Positions 14,372-21,903 are shown, numbered from the stretch's first letter. The stretch: DNA of 25,696 nucleotides from JBDSEG01 sp039920165 (GCA_039920165.1 JBDSEG010000357.1:1-25696); one strand, 5' to 3'. The notes: generated from the letters alone by a model not told the origin. A program made the numbers and translations.

Positions 14372-14377
14372 TAGCAT
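14372..14377 (+). promoter_or_regulatory. Candidate -10 box for dctP
   Basis: TAGCAT in CCCTAGCATC lies 36 bp before the dctP ATG. It resembles the CTAGAAT elements before the ZIP gene and before dctQM. No matching -35 is visible, so support is weak. The rest of 14287-14407 holds only short inverted repeats. Confidence 0.25.
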
Positions 14378-14407
14378 CCACGCACCTTTTTCCCAGGAGA
14401 TTTGCGC

Positions 14408-15490
14408 ATGGAACGCCGTTCCTTTATTCGCCAGACCGGCATCGCCGGCGTCCTGGCTGCGGGCGCCGCGCCCGCCATCGTCCACGCACAGTCGAATATC
14501 CGCTGGCGCATCGCCTCGAGCTTTCCGAAATCGCTCGATACCCTGTTCGGTGTGTGCGACGTCTTCGCCAAGAAGGTCTCGGACATGTCGGGCGGGAAGT
14601 TCCAGATCACGACCCATGCCGCCGGCGAGTTGATGCCGGCGTTCGGCGTGCTCGATGCGGTGGGCAACGGCACAGTCGAGATGGCCAATACCGCGCCCTA
14701 CTATTTCTTCGGCAAGGATCCGACCTACGCGCTCGACTGCGCGATCCCGTTCGGCCTGAATGCGCGCCAGATGGCGGCCTGGATGTACGAAGGCAACGGC
14801 TTAAAGCTCACGCGCGAGTTCTATGCCAAGGTCGGAATCACCAACTTCCCGATGGGCAACACGGGTGCGCAGATGGGTGGTTGGTACCGTAAGGAAATCA
14901 AATCGCTGGCCGACATCAAAGGCCTCAAATTCCGCGTGGGCGGATTCGGGGGCAAGGTGATCGAACGTCTCGGGGCGGTGCCGCAGAATATCCCCGGCGG
15001 CGAGATCTACCAGGCGCTCGAAAAGGGCACGATCGATGCGGCAGAGTGGGTCGGACCCTACGACGACCTGAAGCTCGGCTTCAACAAGGTCGCGCCGAAC
15101 TACTACTACCCGGGCTGGTGGGAAGGCGGACCGCAGCTTTCGCTCTACGTCAATTCCAAGGCGTACGAGGGTCTGTCGGGAGAGTACAAGGCCATCATCG
15201 AGTCCGCGGCAGCGTTCGCGCACCTGGACATGCTGGGCAAGTATGACTATCGCAATTCGGCCGCACTGAAGACGCTGGTGGGCTCGGGCGTCAAGCTGTT
15301 CCGCTTCCCGAAGGATGTGATGGACGGCGCGTTCAAGGCGGCGATGGAGGTCTACGCCGAACTCAATGCCAGCAACCCGGCGTGGAAGAAGATCTACGAC
15401 GACTATTCGACCTACCGGCGCGACGCGAACCTGTGGTTCCGATTCGCCGAGGCGTCGTTCGACGATTTCATGCAGGCGCAACGACTCTGA
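14408..15490 (+). CDS. dctP: TRAP transporter periplasmic solute-binding protein (DctP/TakP-like)
   Basis: This 360-residue protein has a twin-arginine-type signal: RRSFIR at 3-8, a hydrophobic stretch GIAGVLAAGAAPAI, and likely cleavage after VHA (about residue 27). The mature part has the DctP carboxylate-binding arginine in LKFRVGGFGG (R176), AEWVGPYDD (212-220) and YYPGWWEGGPQLSLYVN (233-249). The last two resemble TakP-type proteins that bind 2-oxo or 2-hydroxy monocarboxylates, so that substrate class is my inference. AGGAG precedes the ATG at 14408 by about 9 nt, which rules out a TTG 6 nt upstream. The matching membrane genes dctM and dctQ lie convergently just downstream across a shared terminator. 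Confidence 0.93.
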   Translation: MERRSFIRQTGIAGVLAAGAAPAIVHAQSNIRWRIASSFPKSLDTLFGVCDVFAKKVSDMSGGKFQITTHAAGELMPAFGVLDAVGNGTVEMANTAPYYFFGKDPTYALDCAIPFGLNARQMAAWMYEGNGLKLTREFYAKVGITNFPMGNTGAQMGGWYRKEIKSLADIKGLKFRVGGFGGKVIERLGAVPQNIPGGEIYQALEKGTIDAAEWVGPYDDLKLGFNKVAPNYYYPGWWEGGPQLSLYVNSKAYEGLSGEYKAIIESAAAFAHLDMLGKYDYRNSAALKTLVGSGVKLFRFPKDVMDGAFKAAMEVYAELNASNPAWKKIYDDYSTYRRDANLWFRFAEASFDDFMQAQRL

Positions 15491-15520
15491 GCTGTGCTGC
15501 CGTAATGCGGCGAAAAAGAG

Positions 15521-15547
15521 AAGGGGCCCCGTACCGCGGGGCCCTTT
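15521..15547. terminator. Bidirectional terminator between dctP and dctM
   Basis: AAGGGGCCCCG (15521-15531) pairs with CGGGGCCCTTT (15537-15547) in an 11-bp stem with one G-U pair and a 5-nt loop. The sequence is A-rich on the left (GAAAAAGAG) and T-rich on the right (TTTCTC). A U-rich tail therefore follows the hairpin in both directions, more strongly for the leftward dctM transcript. It sits in the gap between two convergent genes. Confidence 0.75.
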
Positions 15548-15601
15548 CTCATTCGTGCGCGGGTTCGGCGCGGCCCGCTGGGTCGGCGCGCCTTTGCGCT
15601 C

Positions 15602-17359
15602 TCAGGGCTTCCTGTTCTTTTCCTTTTCGCGCTGCAGGGATTCGAGAAGCCCTTTCATCGGATCTTGGTTACCGTAACCCGCCCCGGCCTCCGGCCCTGA
15701 CGCTGGCGCGCCCGGTTGCGGCGCCGATCTGAGATACGGATTGCCGGTTTGCTGCTGCATCTCGCGGAAAGCCTTGTCGACATCGACTTTCTCCCCTGCG
15801 TCCGTACCGGTCGATACGATTCCGGGAAACGCGATGATCATGGCGACCATCGCGACCTGGATCAGGACGAACGGAACGGCGCCCCAGTAGATCTGTTCGA
15901 TCGTGACCTTGCGGATGGTCTTGCCGGTGACGACGTCGGGGTAGTCCTCATGCGGCGCCACGCTGCGCAGGTAGAACAACGCGAATCCGAACGGCGGATG
16001 CATAAACGATGTCTGCATGTTCACGGCCAGCAGCACGCCGAACCACACCAGGTCAATCCCGAGCTTGTCGGCCACTGGCGCGACGAGCGGGATGATGATG
16101 AACGCGAGTTCGAAGAAGTCGAGGAAGAACGCGAGGAAGAAGATCAGCAGGTTGACGACGATGAGAAAGCCGAGTTGCCCGCCCGGTAGACCGCTGAGTA
16201 GGTGCTCGACCCACTTCGGACCGTCCACGCCCTGAAACGCCAGGCTGAAGACGGTCGCACCGATCAGGATGAAGAGCACGAAGCATGAAAGCTTCATCGT
16301 TGCATCCATGGCCTGGCGCAACAGGCGCAGGTCCAGCCTGCGCCGTCCTACCGCCATCGCCAGCGCCCCGGTAGCCCCCATGGCGCCGCCTTCGGTGGGC
16401 GTCGCGATACCGAGAAAGATGGTGCCGAGCACCAGGAAGATAAGCGCCAGCGGCGGGATGAGCACGAAAGTCACGCGTTCGGCCATCCGCGACAGCAGCC
16501 CCATGCGCGTCACCTTGTTGATGACCGCAGCGATGAACGCCACGCCGACGCCTACCGACATTGACGTGACAATCATTTCGTCGGTCGGCGTGCTCTCGGG
16601 ACGCGTCTTCGCAAACCACACCGCGGCGGCCACCGAAGCCACGAACAGCACGCCCAGCGATCGCAGTCCGGGCGAGCCGTCGTCCTCGCGGATCGTGCGC
16701 GCACTCTTCGGCAGGGCCGGGACCCAACTCGGGCGCACGAAGCTGATGAGCAGGACGTAGCCGAGGTACAAGCCTGTCAGGACGAATCCCGGGATGAACG
16801 CCCCCTGGTACAGCGCGCCGACGCTGCGGCCGAGCTGGTCGGCCAGGATGATGAGCACCAGCGACGGCGGGATGATCTGCGCCAGCGTGCCCGAGGCGGC
16901 GATGGCACCGGTGGCCACGCGCCGGTCATAGCCGTAGCGCAACATGATCGGCAGCGAGATGAGGCCCATCGAGATGACCGACGCGGCCACCACGCCGGTC
17001 GTCGCGGCCAGCATGGCGCCGACCAGGATCACGGCGTAGGCGAGGCCGCCGCGAATCGGTCCGAACAGCTGGCCGATGGTGTCCAGCAGGTCCTCTGCCA
17101 TGCCCGATCGTTCGAGGATCAGCCCCATGAAGGTGAAGAACGGGATCGCCAGCAGCGTGTCGTTCTGCATGATGCCGAACATGCGCAGCGGCAGGCTCTG
17201 CAGGAACGCCGGGTGGATGATGCCGAGTTCAACCCCGACGAAGCCGAAGAACAGGCCGCAGGCAGCAAGCGAGAACGCCACCGAATAGCCGAACAGCAGG
17301 AAGACGATCAACGACGCGAACATGATCGGCGCCATGTTGGCGACTAAAAATGCCGTCAT
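15602..17359 (-). CDS. dctM: TRAP transporter large permease subunit
   Basis: This 585-residue membrane protein has the typical DctM start (MTAFLVANMAPIMFASLIVFLLFGYSV in the first 27 residues) and segments such as FFTFMGLILERSGMAEDLLD, IPPSLVLIILADQLG and GIATPTEGGAMGA. A central stretch of about 100 extra residues (near 200-300) makes it longer than the 425-440 residue DctM core and is usual in the long TRAP permease subfamily. The last 65 residues or so are hydrophilic and Pro/Gly/Gln-rich, ending QREKEKNRKP. DctM forms the transport path and couples uptake to a sodium gradient. Its ATG overlaps the dctQ stop (ATGA). Confidence 0.93.
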   Translation of the reverse strand: MTAFLVANMAPIMFASLIVFLLFGYSVAFSLAACGLFFGFVGVELGIIHPAFLQSLPLRMFGIMQNDTLLAIPFFTFMGLILERSGMAEDLLDTIGQLFGPIRGGLAYAVILVGAMLAATTGVVAASVISMGLISLPIMLRYGYDRRVATGAIAASGTLAQIIPPSLVLIILADQLGRSVGALYQGAFIPGFVLTGLYLGYVLLISFVRPSWVPALPKSARTIREDDGSPGLRSLGVLFVASVAAAVWFAKTRPESTPTDEMIVTSMSVGVGVAFIAAVINKVTRMGLLSRMAERVTFVLIPPLALIFLVLGTIFLGIATPTEGGAMGATGALAMAVGRRRLDLRLLRQAMDATMKLSCFVLFILIGATVFSLAFQGVDGPKWVEHLLSGLPGGQLGFLIVVNLLIFFLAFFLDFFELAFIIIPLVAPVADKLGIDLVWFGVLLAVNMQTSFMHPPFGFALFYLRSVAPHEDYPDVVTGKTIRKVTIEQIYWGAVPFVLIQVAMVAMIIAFPGIVSTGTDAGEKVDVDKAFREMQQQTGNPYLRSAPQPGAPASGPEAGAGYGNQDPMKGLLESLQREKEKNRKP

Positions 17360-17976
17360 TTGCGCGTCCCCTGGATGACCGCGGCCGTGCGCGTCGCGAC
17401 CTCCTTTTGCAGCAGGAATTCGGCCAGCTCTTCCTCACCCGTTTTGCCCTGCGGCTTGCGGGTTGGGTCGGGCACGAGGCCTTGCAGGTAGCCGAAGCGC
17501 TTGATCAGCTCGGAGATGGCCTGCATGCCCAGCAGCGCAAGGCCGAGCGGCAGCAGTGCGAAGACCGGCCAGCGGATGAGCCCGCCGGCGTTTTGCGACA
17601 TCTCGTTCGTGACATACGCGTTCACGACCAGCGGCATCGCGAGCGTGATGATGTAACCCACGAAGGGCAGAAGGAAAAAGGCGAGCCCGACGATGTCGAT
17701 CCAGATCTGGGTGCGCTTGGAGAATCGGCCGGAGACCACGTCGATCTTGACGTGTTCCTGGCGCAGGAGCGTGTAGCCCGCGGCGAGCAGGAAGACCGCC
17801 GCGAAGAGATACCACTGGATTTCGAGGAAGGCGTTCGAGCTGATACTGAAGGCCTTGCGCGAAATGGCATTCGCCGCGCTGATGAGCACCGCGAAGAGAA
17901 TGAGCCAGGCGAGCCAGCGGCCGATGAACTCGCTCACGCGATCGATCAGCCTCGAGAGTGACAAGAGTGCGGTCAA
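17356..17976 (-). CDS. dctQ: TRAP transporter small permease subunit
   Basis: This 206-residue protein has four hydrophobic segments (about 20-40, 53-70, 92-118 and 135-155). It carries the family pattern FLEIQWYLFAAVFLLAAGYTLLRQEHVKIDVV, where QEHVRxD-type residues follow the second segment. A charged tail follows. The start is TTG at 17976, supported by a perfect AAGGAG 6 nt upstream; no ATG is available in frame near it. DctQ helps assemble and stabilise the large permease. It is the first gene of a two-gene unit with dctM. Confidence 0.92.
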   Translation of the reverse strand: MTALLSLSRLIDRVSEFIGRWLAWLILFAVLISAANAISRKAFSISSNAFLEIQWYLFAAVFLLAAGYTLLRQEHVKIDVVSGRFSKRTQIWIDIVGLAFFLLPFVGYIITLAMPLVVNAYVTNEMSQNAGGLIRWPVFALLPLGLALLGMQAISELIKRFGYLQGLVPDPTRKPQGKTGEEELAEFLLQKEVATRTAAVIQGTRK

Positions 17977-17982
17977 CCGGGT

Positions 17983-17988
17983 CTCCTT
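17983..17988 (-). promoter_or_regulatory. Ribosome binding site supporting the TTG start of dctQ
   Basis: AAGGAG on the minus strand is spaced 6 nt from the TTG at 17976. The site is near optimal, which makes the rare start codon credible. Confidence 0.75.
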
Positions 17989-18017
17989 GCGACGATCCCC
18001 GCCGCGGGGGTCGGCAG

Positions 18018-18023
18018 ATTCTA
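18018..18023 (-). promoter_or_regulatory. Candidate -10 box for dctQM
   Basis: TAGAAT in CACTAGAATC on the minus strand is about 42 bp before the dctQ start. No good -35 is visible 16-18 bp upstream. It resembles the elements before dctP and the ZIP gene. Confidence 0.35.
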
Positions 18024-18084
18024 GTGAGCCGGCCGCCGCTCCCCGATCGGTCTTACCCGGGGGCGAGGCGCTGACGCGCCGCCC

Positions 18085-18429
18085 TCAGCCGCCCGTCGCC
18101 GCCTGGTACAGCCGGGTCGAGCGAGCGCCCGAACGACAGAAGGCGAGGATGGGCTTTTCAAGTTCGCCCAGCAACTCGGCAAAACGTTCGATCTCCTGCG
18201 GCGACTGGTAAGCCCCCGCGACGGGGAGGAAGACGTAAGCGAGTCCCGCGGCCCGGGCCGCCGCCTCGATTTCCGCATGGGCCGGCTGGTCAGGGCCGCC
18301 TTCGAAATCGGGCCGGTTGTTGATCACGCTCCTGAAGCCGGCTGCGGCCGCGTGCGCCATGTCGGCGGCGGTCAGTTGGCCGGCGACGCTCACGTCGGGG
18401 CTGAGGGTGTGCACATTCAAGGATGTCAT
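18085..18429 (-). CDS. Beta-lactamase hydrolase-like / TIGR01244-type sulfur transferase family protein
   Basis: This 114-residue protein has GQLTAADMAHAAAAGFRSVINNRPDFEG at 17-44 and the active-site loop FCRSGARSTRL with C98 and R103, as in the DUF442 (BLH) family whose fold is shared with rhodaneses and dual-specificity phosphatases. Members fused to persulfide dioxygenase-like domains suggest a role in persulfide handling, but the stand-alone form is not firmly assigned. The gene starts 20 nt after the yqeY stop and is probably the last member of an rpsU-yqeY transcript. Confidence 0.82.
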   Translation of the reverse strand: MTSLNVHTLSPDVSVAGQLTAADMAHAAAAGFRSVINNRPDFEGGPDQPAHAEIEAAARAAGLAYVFLPVAGAYQSPQEIERFAELLGELEKPILAFCRSGARSTRLYQAATGG

Positions 18430-18449
18430 CGCGCTGTGCCGTCCAGGGT

Positions 18450-18899
18450 TCAGGGTTGGTTCAGGATCTGCTTCACCGCGGCCGAGACTGCGCCCATGTC
18501 GGCGCGTCCGGCGAGCCGCGCCTTGGCGGCCGCCATGACCTTGCCCATGGCGCCTGGTCCGCTCGCGCCAAGTTCGGCCACCAGCGCAGCGACTTCGAGC
18601 GCCAGTTCTTCGGCCGAGAGCCGCTGGGGCAGATAGGCCTGCAGCACCTCGAGCTCGGCACTTTCCTTGGCGACCAGATCCGGCCGGTTGCCGGCAGTGA
18701 ACTGGGTGATCGAATCCTTGCGCTGCTTGACGAGCTTGTCGACGATCGCAACCACGGCGGCGTCGTCGAGGACGATGCGCTCGTCGATCTCGCGCTGCTT
18801 GCAGGCGGCGAGCAACCCGCGGATGGTGAGCAGCCGCTCAGCGTCCTTGGCCCGCATGGCGGACTTCATGTCGTCGGTGATGCGGTCTTTGAGGTTCAT
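18450..18899 (-). CDS. yqeY: GatB/YqeY domain protein
   Basis: From the ATG at 18899 this is 149 residues, the standard YqeY length. It has LKDRITDDMKSAMRAKDAERLLTIRGLL near the start and a C-terminal domain with MGKVMAAAKARLAGRADMGAVSAAVKQIL, as in the tail of GatB that contacts tRNA. Its biochemical role is not settled. It follows rpsU, the usual arrangement, but dnaG and rpoD, which often come next in proteobacteria, are missing here. An in-frame start at 18929 (MPLHFAGPLRM) adds unconserved residues and was not chosen. A terminator-like hairpin lies between rpsU and this gene. Confidence 0.9.
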   Translation of the reverse strand: MNLKDRITDDMKSAMRAKDAERLLTIRGLLAACKQREIDERIVLDDAAVVAIVDKLVKQRKDSITQFTAGNRPDLVAKESAELEVLQAYLPQRLSAEELALEVAALVAELGASGPGAMGKVMAAAKARLAGRADMGAVSAAVKQILNQP

Positions 18900-18985
18900 T
18901 CGGAGGGGGCCTGCGAAGTGAAGGGGCAATGTGCCGAAGCCGCTGTCCGGGCGCGCATGCCACCTCGGCGCTGCATGAACGACAA

Positions 18986-19004
18986 AGCCCGCATCGTGCG
19001 GGCT
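18986..19004 (-). terminator. Hairpin terminator after rpsU
   Basis: AGCCCGCA pairs with TGCGGGCT in a perfect 8-bp stem with a 3-nt loop. On the minus strand it is followed by TTTGTCGTT. It lies 34 nt past the rpsU stop, so it may end or attenuate the transcript before yqeY and leave S21 more abundant than the downstream genes. The T run is short, so termination is probably partial. Confidence 0.55.
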
Positions 19005-19037
19005 CGCGGGTGCTTTGCGGGGGCGGGTGCCCCGCGC

Positions 19038-19250
19038 TCAGAACAGCTTCTTGGGCAGCTGCATGCTGCGAACGCGCTTGAAGTGGCGCTTGACGGCGGC
19101 GGCCTTCTTGCGCTTGCGCTCGGCGGTGGGCTTTTCGTAGAACTCGCGGGCGCGCAGATCGGTCAGCAATCCGAGCTTCTCGATGGTGCGCTTGAAACGG
19201 CGCAGAGCCACGTCGAAGGGCTCGTTTTCTTTGACACGAATCGTAGTCAT
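19038..19250 (-). CDS. rpsU: 30S ribosomal protein S21
   Basis: This 70-residue basic protein is a complete S21: TTIRVKENEPFDVALRRFKRT, then ERKRKKAAAVKRHFKRVRS, ending PKKLF. S21 sits near the 3' end of 16S rRNA on the platform of the small subunit and helps initiation. The ATG at 19250 fits the family length exactly. No clear Shine-Dalgarno precedes it (CACCCTTACCGC), and the leader holds a strong hairpin 55-77 nt before the start. A promoter with a perfect TATAAT overlaps the stop codon of the upstream flavoprotein gene. Confidence 0.97.
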   Translation of the reverse strand: MTTIRVKENEPFDVALRRFKRTIEKLGLLTDLRAREFYEKPTAERKRKKAAAVKRHFKRVRSMQLPKKLF

Positions 19251-19304
19251 GCGGTAAGGGTGGGTGGTACAGGTCGGTTGAAGAAGGAAGGCGGCGAAGC
19301 CCCA

Positions 19305-19327
19305 GCGGGGTTTGTACGAAACCCCGC
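19305..19327 (-). ncRNA. Hairpin in the rpsU 5' leader
   Basis: GCGGGGTTT and AAACCCCGC form a perfect 9-bp stem with a 5-nt loop in the transcribed leader, beginning roughly 20 nt after the predicted start. It is not followed by a T run (TGGGGCTTCG follows), so it is not an ordinary terminator. It may stabilise the mRNA or bind a regulator. Structure is read from sequence; function is unknown. Confidence 0.5.
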
Positions 19328-19354
19328 ACAGGAATTTTGCCGATAAAGCGGGCA

Positions 19355-19382
19355 ATTATAGCCTGCTCGTCGAGCCCGGCAA
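19355..19382 (-). promoter_or_regulatory. Promoter of rpsU
   Basis: A perfect TATAAT (19360-19355 on the minus strand) and TTGCCG (19382-19377) are 16 bp apart. The TAA inside the -10 box is the stop codon of the flavoprotein gene. Transcription would begin near 19348, leaving a leader of about 98 nt. This is the best sigma-70-type promoter in the window. Confidence 0.7.
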
Positions 19383-20588
19383 GCCGGCGGCGAGCCCGCG
19401 CGCGCAGGCCGCAGCGCTTGCCCAGGCCCACTGAAAATTGTAGCCACCGAGCCAGCCCGTCACGTCGACCACCTCGCCGATGAAATAGAGGCCCGGCACC
19501 TGCGCGCTCGCCATCGTCTGCGAGCTCAAGGCCCGCGTATCGACGCCGCCCGAAGTGACTTCGGCCTTGCGGTAGCCCTCGGTGCCAGCCGGCCTGATGG
19601 ACCAGTCGTGCAGGCGCCGCGCGAGGGCGCGCAGATCGGCGTCGCGTGTATCGGCGAGCGGCTGCTGCGCGAGCTCGGGCGTCGCGGCGAGCCACGCTTC
19701 GGCAAGGCGGCGCGGGATGGTTTCGGCAAGTTCGTTGCCAATGTGCCGGCGCGAACTGCGCTTGGCCTGCACCAGCCGGCCGGCGAGATCGCCGGGCGCG
19801 AGATCGATGCGCAGTTCGCCGCCCAGCTGCCAGAACGTCGAGATCTGCAGGATCGCCGGGCCGCTCAGGCCGCGATGGGTGAAGAGCAGGTCCTCGACGA
19901 AGGCGGTCTGCTCGCCGGCATTGCCGGTCTCGACCCGGACCTCGAGCGAGACCCCGGCCAGCGCGACGAACGGTGCCCACTGCGCGGCGTCGAAGGTCAG
20001 CGGCACCAGCGCCGGTCGGGTCTCGACGATGCGATGGCCGAACTGGCGCGCGATGCGGTAACCGAAATCGCTGGCGCCGATCTTCGGGATCGACAAGCCG
20101 CCGCATGCCACCACGAGCGCGCGCGTGCGCACCGGCCCACGGTCCGTCTCGAGCTCGAAACCCTGCGCGGTCTGGCGCACCTCCCGCACGTCGCACGGCT
20201 GCCAGCGCGTTACGCGGCCGGCCTCGCACTCGCGCAGCAGCATGTCGATCACGGCCTCGCTGCCGGCATCGCAAAAGAGCTGGCCGCGATGTTTCTCGTG
20301 CCAGCCGATGCGGTGCCGCGCGAGCAGGTCGATGAAATCCTGCGGCGTATGTCGCGCCAGCGCCGAGCGGCAGAAGTGCGGATTGGCCGAGACGAAGTTC
20401 GCCGCCGAGACATCGCGGTTGGTGAAGTTGCAGCGCCCGCCGCCAGAGATGCGGATCTTCTCCGCGACCTTGGCCGCATGGTCGACGAGCAGCACATTCA
20501 CTCCGAGCTGCCCGGCCAGCGCCGCGCAGTACAGCCCGGCCGCTCCGGCGCCGATGACGATCGCGTCGAATGCCGGCGCCGCGTTCAC
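19356..20588 (-). CDS. NAD(P)/FAD-dependent oxidoreductase of the BaiN/HI0933 (YhiN) family
   Basis: From the GTG at 20588 this is 410 residues. The FAD motif IGAGAAGLYCAALAGQLG (about 12-29) is followed by KIRISGGGRCNFTN, diagnostic of HI0933-like flavoproteins. Further marks are VACGGLSIPKIGASDFGY, VTSGGVDTRALSS and the C-terminal YFIGEVVDVTGWLGGYNFQ. The family is widespread; BaiN of gut clostridia is assigned to bile-acid metabolism, but the role in proteobacteria is unsettled. The GTG overlaps the paaK stop as GTGA, so this gene is translated with the phenylacetate genes. Its own stop codon lies inside the rpsU promoter. Confidence 0.9.
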   Translation of the reverse strand: MNAAPAFDAIVIGAGAAGLYCAALAGQLGVNVLLVDHAAKVAEKIRISGGGRCNFTNRDVSAANFVSANPHFCRSALARHTPQDFIDLLARHRIGWHEKHRGQLFCDAGSEAVIDMLLRECEAGRVTRWQPCDVREVRQTAQGFELETDRGPVRTRALVVACGGLSIPKIGASDFGYRIARQFGHRIVETRPALVPLTFDAAQWAPFVALAGVSLEVRVETGNAGEQTAFVEDLLFTHRGLSGPAILQISTFWQLGGELRIDLAPGDLAGRLVQAKRSSRRHIGNELAETIPRRLAEAWLAATPELAQQPLADTRDADLRALARRLHDWSIRPAGTEGYRKAEVTSGGVDTRALSSQTMASAQVPGLYFIGEVVDVTGWLGGYNFQWAWASAAACARGLAAGLPGSTSRL

Positions 20589-21892
20589 GCCTTCGGGCGC
20601 TGGTCGATCACGCGGCGCGCCTTGCCGACGAGGGTGCGTTCGATGGAGTCGGGTGCACCCACCACCACCCGCGCGCTCACGCCGACGAGCGTCTTGATGC
20701 GCGATTGCAGGCGCTGCGCGCAGGCATCGGCGTCGACCGCGATGCCGGGCAGCGCTTCGCAACGCACTTCGAGCTCGTCGAGGTGGCTGGCACGCGTGAC
20801 GACGAGCTGGTACTGGCCGGCGAGTTGGCCGTCCTGCAGCACAAGTTCTTCGATCTGGGTCGGGAAGACATTAACGCCGCGGATGATCAGCATGTCGTCG
20901 CTGCGCCCGACGATCTTGCCCATTCGGCGCATGCTGCGGGCGGTGGGCGGCAACAGGCGCGTGAGGTCGCGCGTGCGGTAGCGCACGACCGGCAGCGCCT
21001 GCTTGGTCAGGGTCGTGAAGACGAGTTCGCCTTCGCTGCCGTCGGGCAGCACCGCGCCGGTGGCCGGGTCGACGATCTCGGGATAGAAGTGGTCTTCCCA
21101 GATCACCGGTCCGTCCTTGGACTCGATGCATTCGTTGGCGACGCCCGGACCCATCACCTCGGACAAGCCGTAGATATCGACCGCGTCGATATCCGCGCCC
21201 TGTTCGATATCTCGCCGCATCGCCTCGGTCCAGGGCTCGGCGCCGAAGATGCCGATCTGCACCGACATCTCGCGCGGGTCCATGCCCTGGCGCCTGAACT
21301 CCTCGATCAGCACCTGCATATAGCTCGGCGTGACCATGATGATGTGGGGTTTGAAATCGACGATCAACTGCACCTGTTTCTCGGTCTGTCCGCCAGACAT
21401 CGGGATCACCGTGCAGCCCAGCCGCTCGGCGCCGTAGTGCGCACCGAGCCCGCCGGTGAACAGTCCGTAGCCGTAGGCGATGTGGACGATATCGCCGGCG
21501 CGCCCGCCGGAGGCACGGATCGAGCGCGCCATCAGGTGCGACCAGGTATCGATATCGGCCTGCGTATAGCCCACCACGGTCGGCTTGCCGGTCGTTCCCG
21601 ACGAGGCATGGATCCGCACGACCTGCTCGCGCGGCACCGCGAACATGCCGAACGGGTAGTTGGCGCGCAGATCGGCTTTGCCCGTGGTCGGAAATTTCGC
21701 GAGGTCTGCGAGCAATTTCAAGTCCGACGGGCACACGCCGTGCGCGTCGAAGCTGCGCTTGTAGTGCGGCACGTGATCGTAGGCGCGCTGCAGCGAGTCG
21801 CGCAGGCGTTGGAATTGCAGTGCCTGCAGCTCGTCGAGGCTCGCGCGCTCGATCGGCTCCAGATCGCCCGGAGCAGGTTGCTTGACCGGCAT
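20585..21892 (-). CDS. paaK: Phenylacetate-CoA ligase
   Basis: This 435-residue protein belongs to the ANL adenylating family and has the PaaK pattern throughout: SSGTTGKPTVVGYT (97-110) for ATP binding, GIFGAEPWTE, YGLSEVMGPGVANEC (241-255), VVRYRTRDL (302-310) and GRSDDMLIIRGVNVFP (329-344). It converts phenylacetate, CoA and ATP to phenylacetyl-CoA, the entry step of the aerobic hybrid pathway. The ATG at 21892 has a near-perfect ribosome site (AAGGAGGT) that begins in the last base of the paaI stop. It lies 10 nt after paaI and is coupled to the flavoprotein gene downstream. Confidence 0.95.
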   Translation of the reverse strand: MPVKQPAPGDLEPIERASLDELQALQFQRLRDSLQRAYDHVPHYKRSFDAHGVCPSDLKLLADLAKFPTTGKADLRANYPFGMFAVPREQVVRIHASSGTTGKPTVVGYTQADIDTWSHLMARSIRASGGRAGDIVHIAYGYGLFTGGLGAHYGAERLGCTVIPMSGGQTEKQVQLIVDFKPHIIMVTPSYMQVLIEEFRRQGMDPREMSVQIGIFGAEPWTEAMRRDIEQGADIDAVDIYGLSEVMGPGVANECIESKDGPVIWEDHFYPEIVDPATGAVLPDGSEGELVFTTLTKQALPVVRYRTRDLTRLLPPTARSMRRMGKIVGRSDDMLIIRGVNVFPTQIEELVLQDGQLAGQYQLVVTRASHLDELEVRCEALPGIAVDADACAQRLQSRIKTLVGVSARVVVGAPDSIERTLVGKARRVIDQRPKA

Positions 21893-21895
21893 CGA

Positions 21896-21903
21896 ACCTC
21901 CTT
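21896..21903 (-). promoter_or_regulatory. Near-consensus ribosome binding site of paaK
   Basis: AAGGAGGT on the minus strand lies just before the paaK ATG and shares a base with the paaI stop codon. It is the strongest anti-Shine-Dalgarno match noticed in the window and implies that the ligase is translated efficiently even late in the operon. Confidence 0.7.

Noticed and set aside
19608..20981. 457-residue open frame on the plus strand opposite the flavoprotein and paaK
   Set aside because: It crosses two real, coupled genes on the other strand and shows no motif. Similar antisense frames at 4646-5647, 20570-21979 and 22313-23200 were rejected for the same reason.
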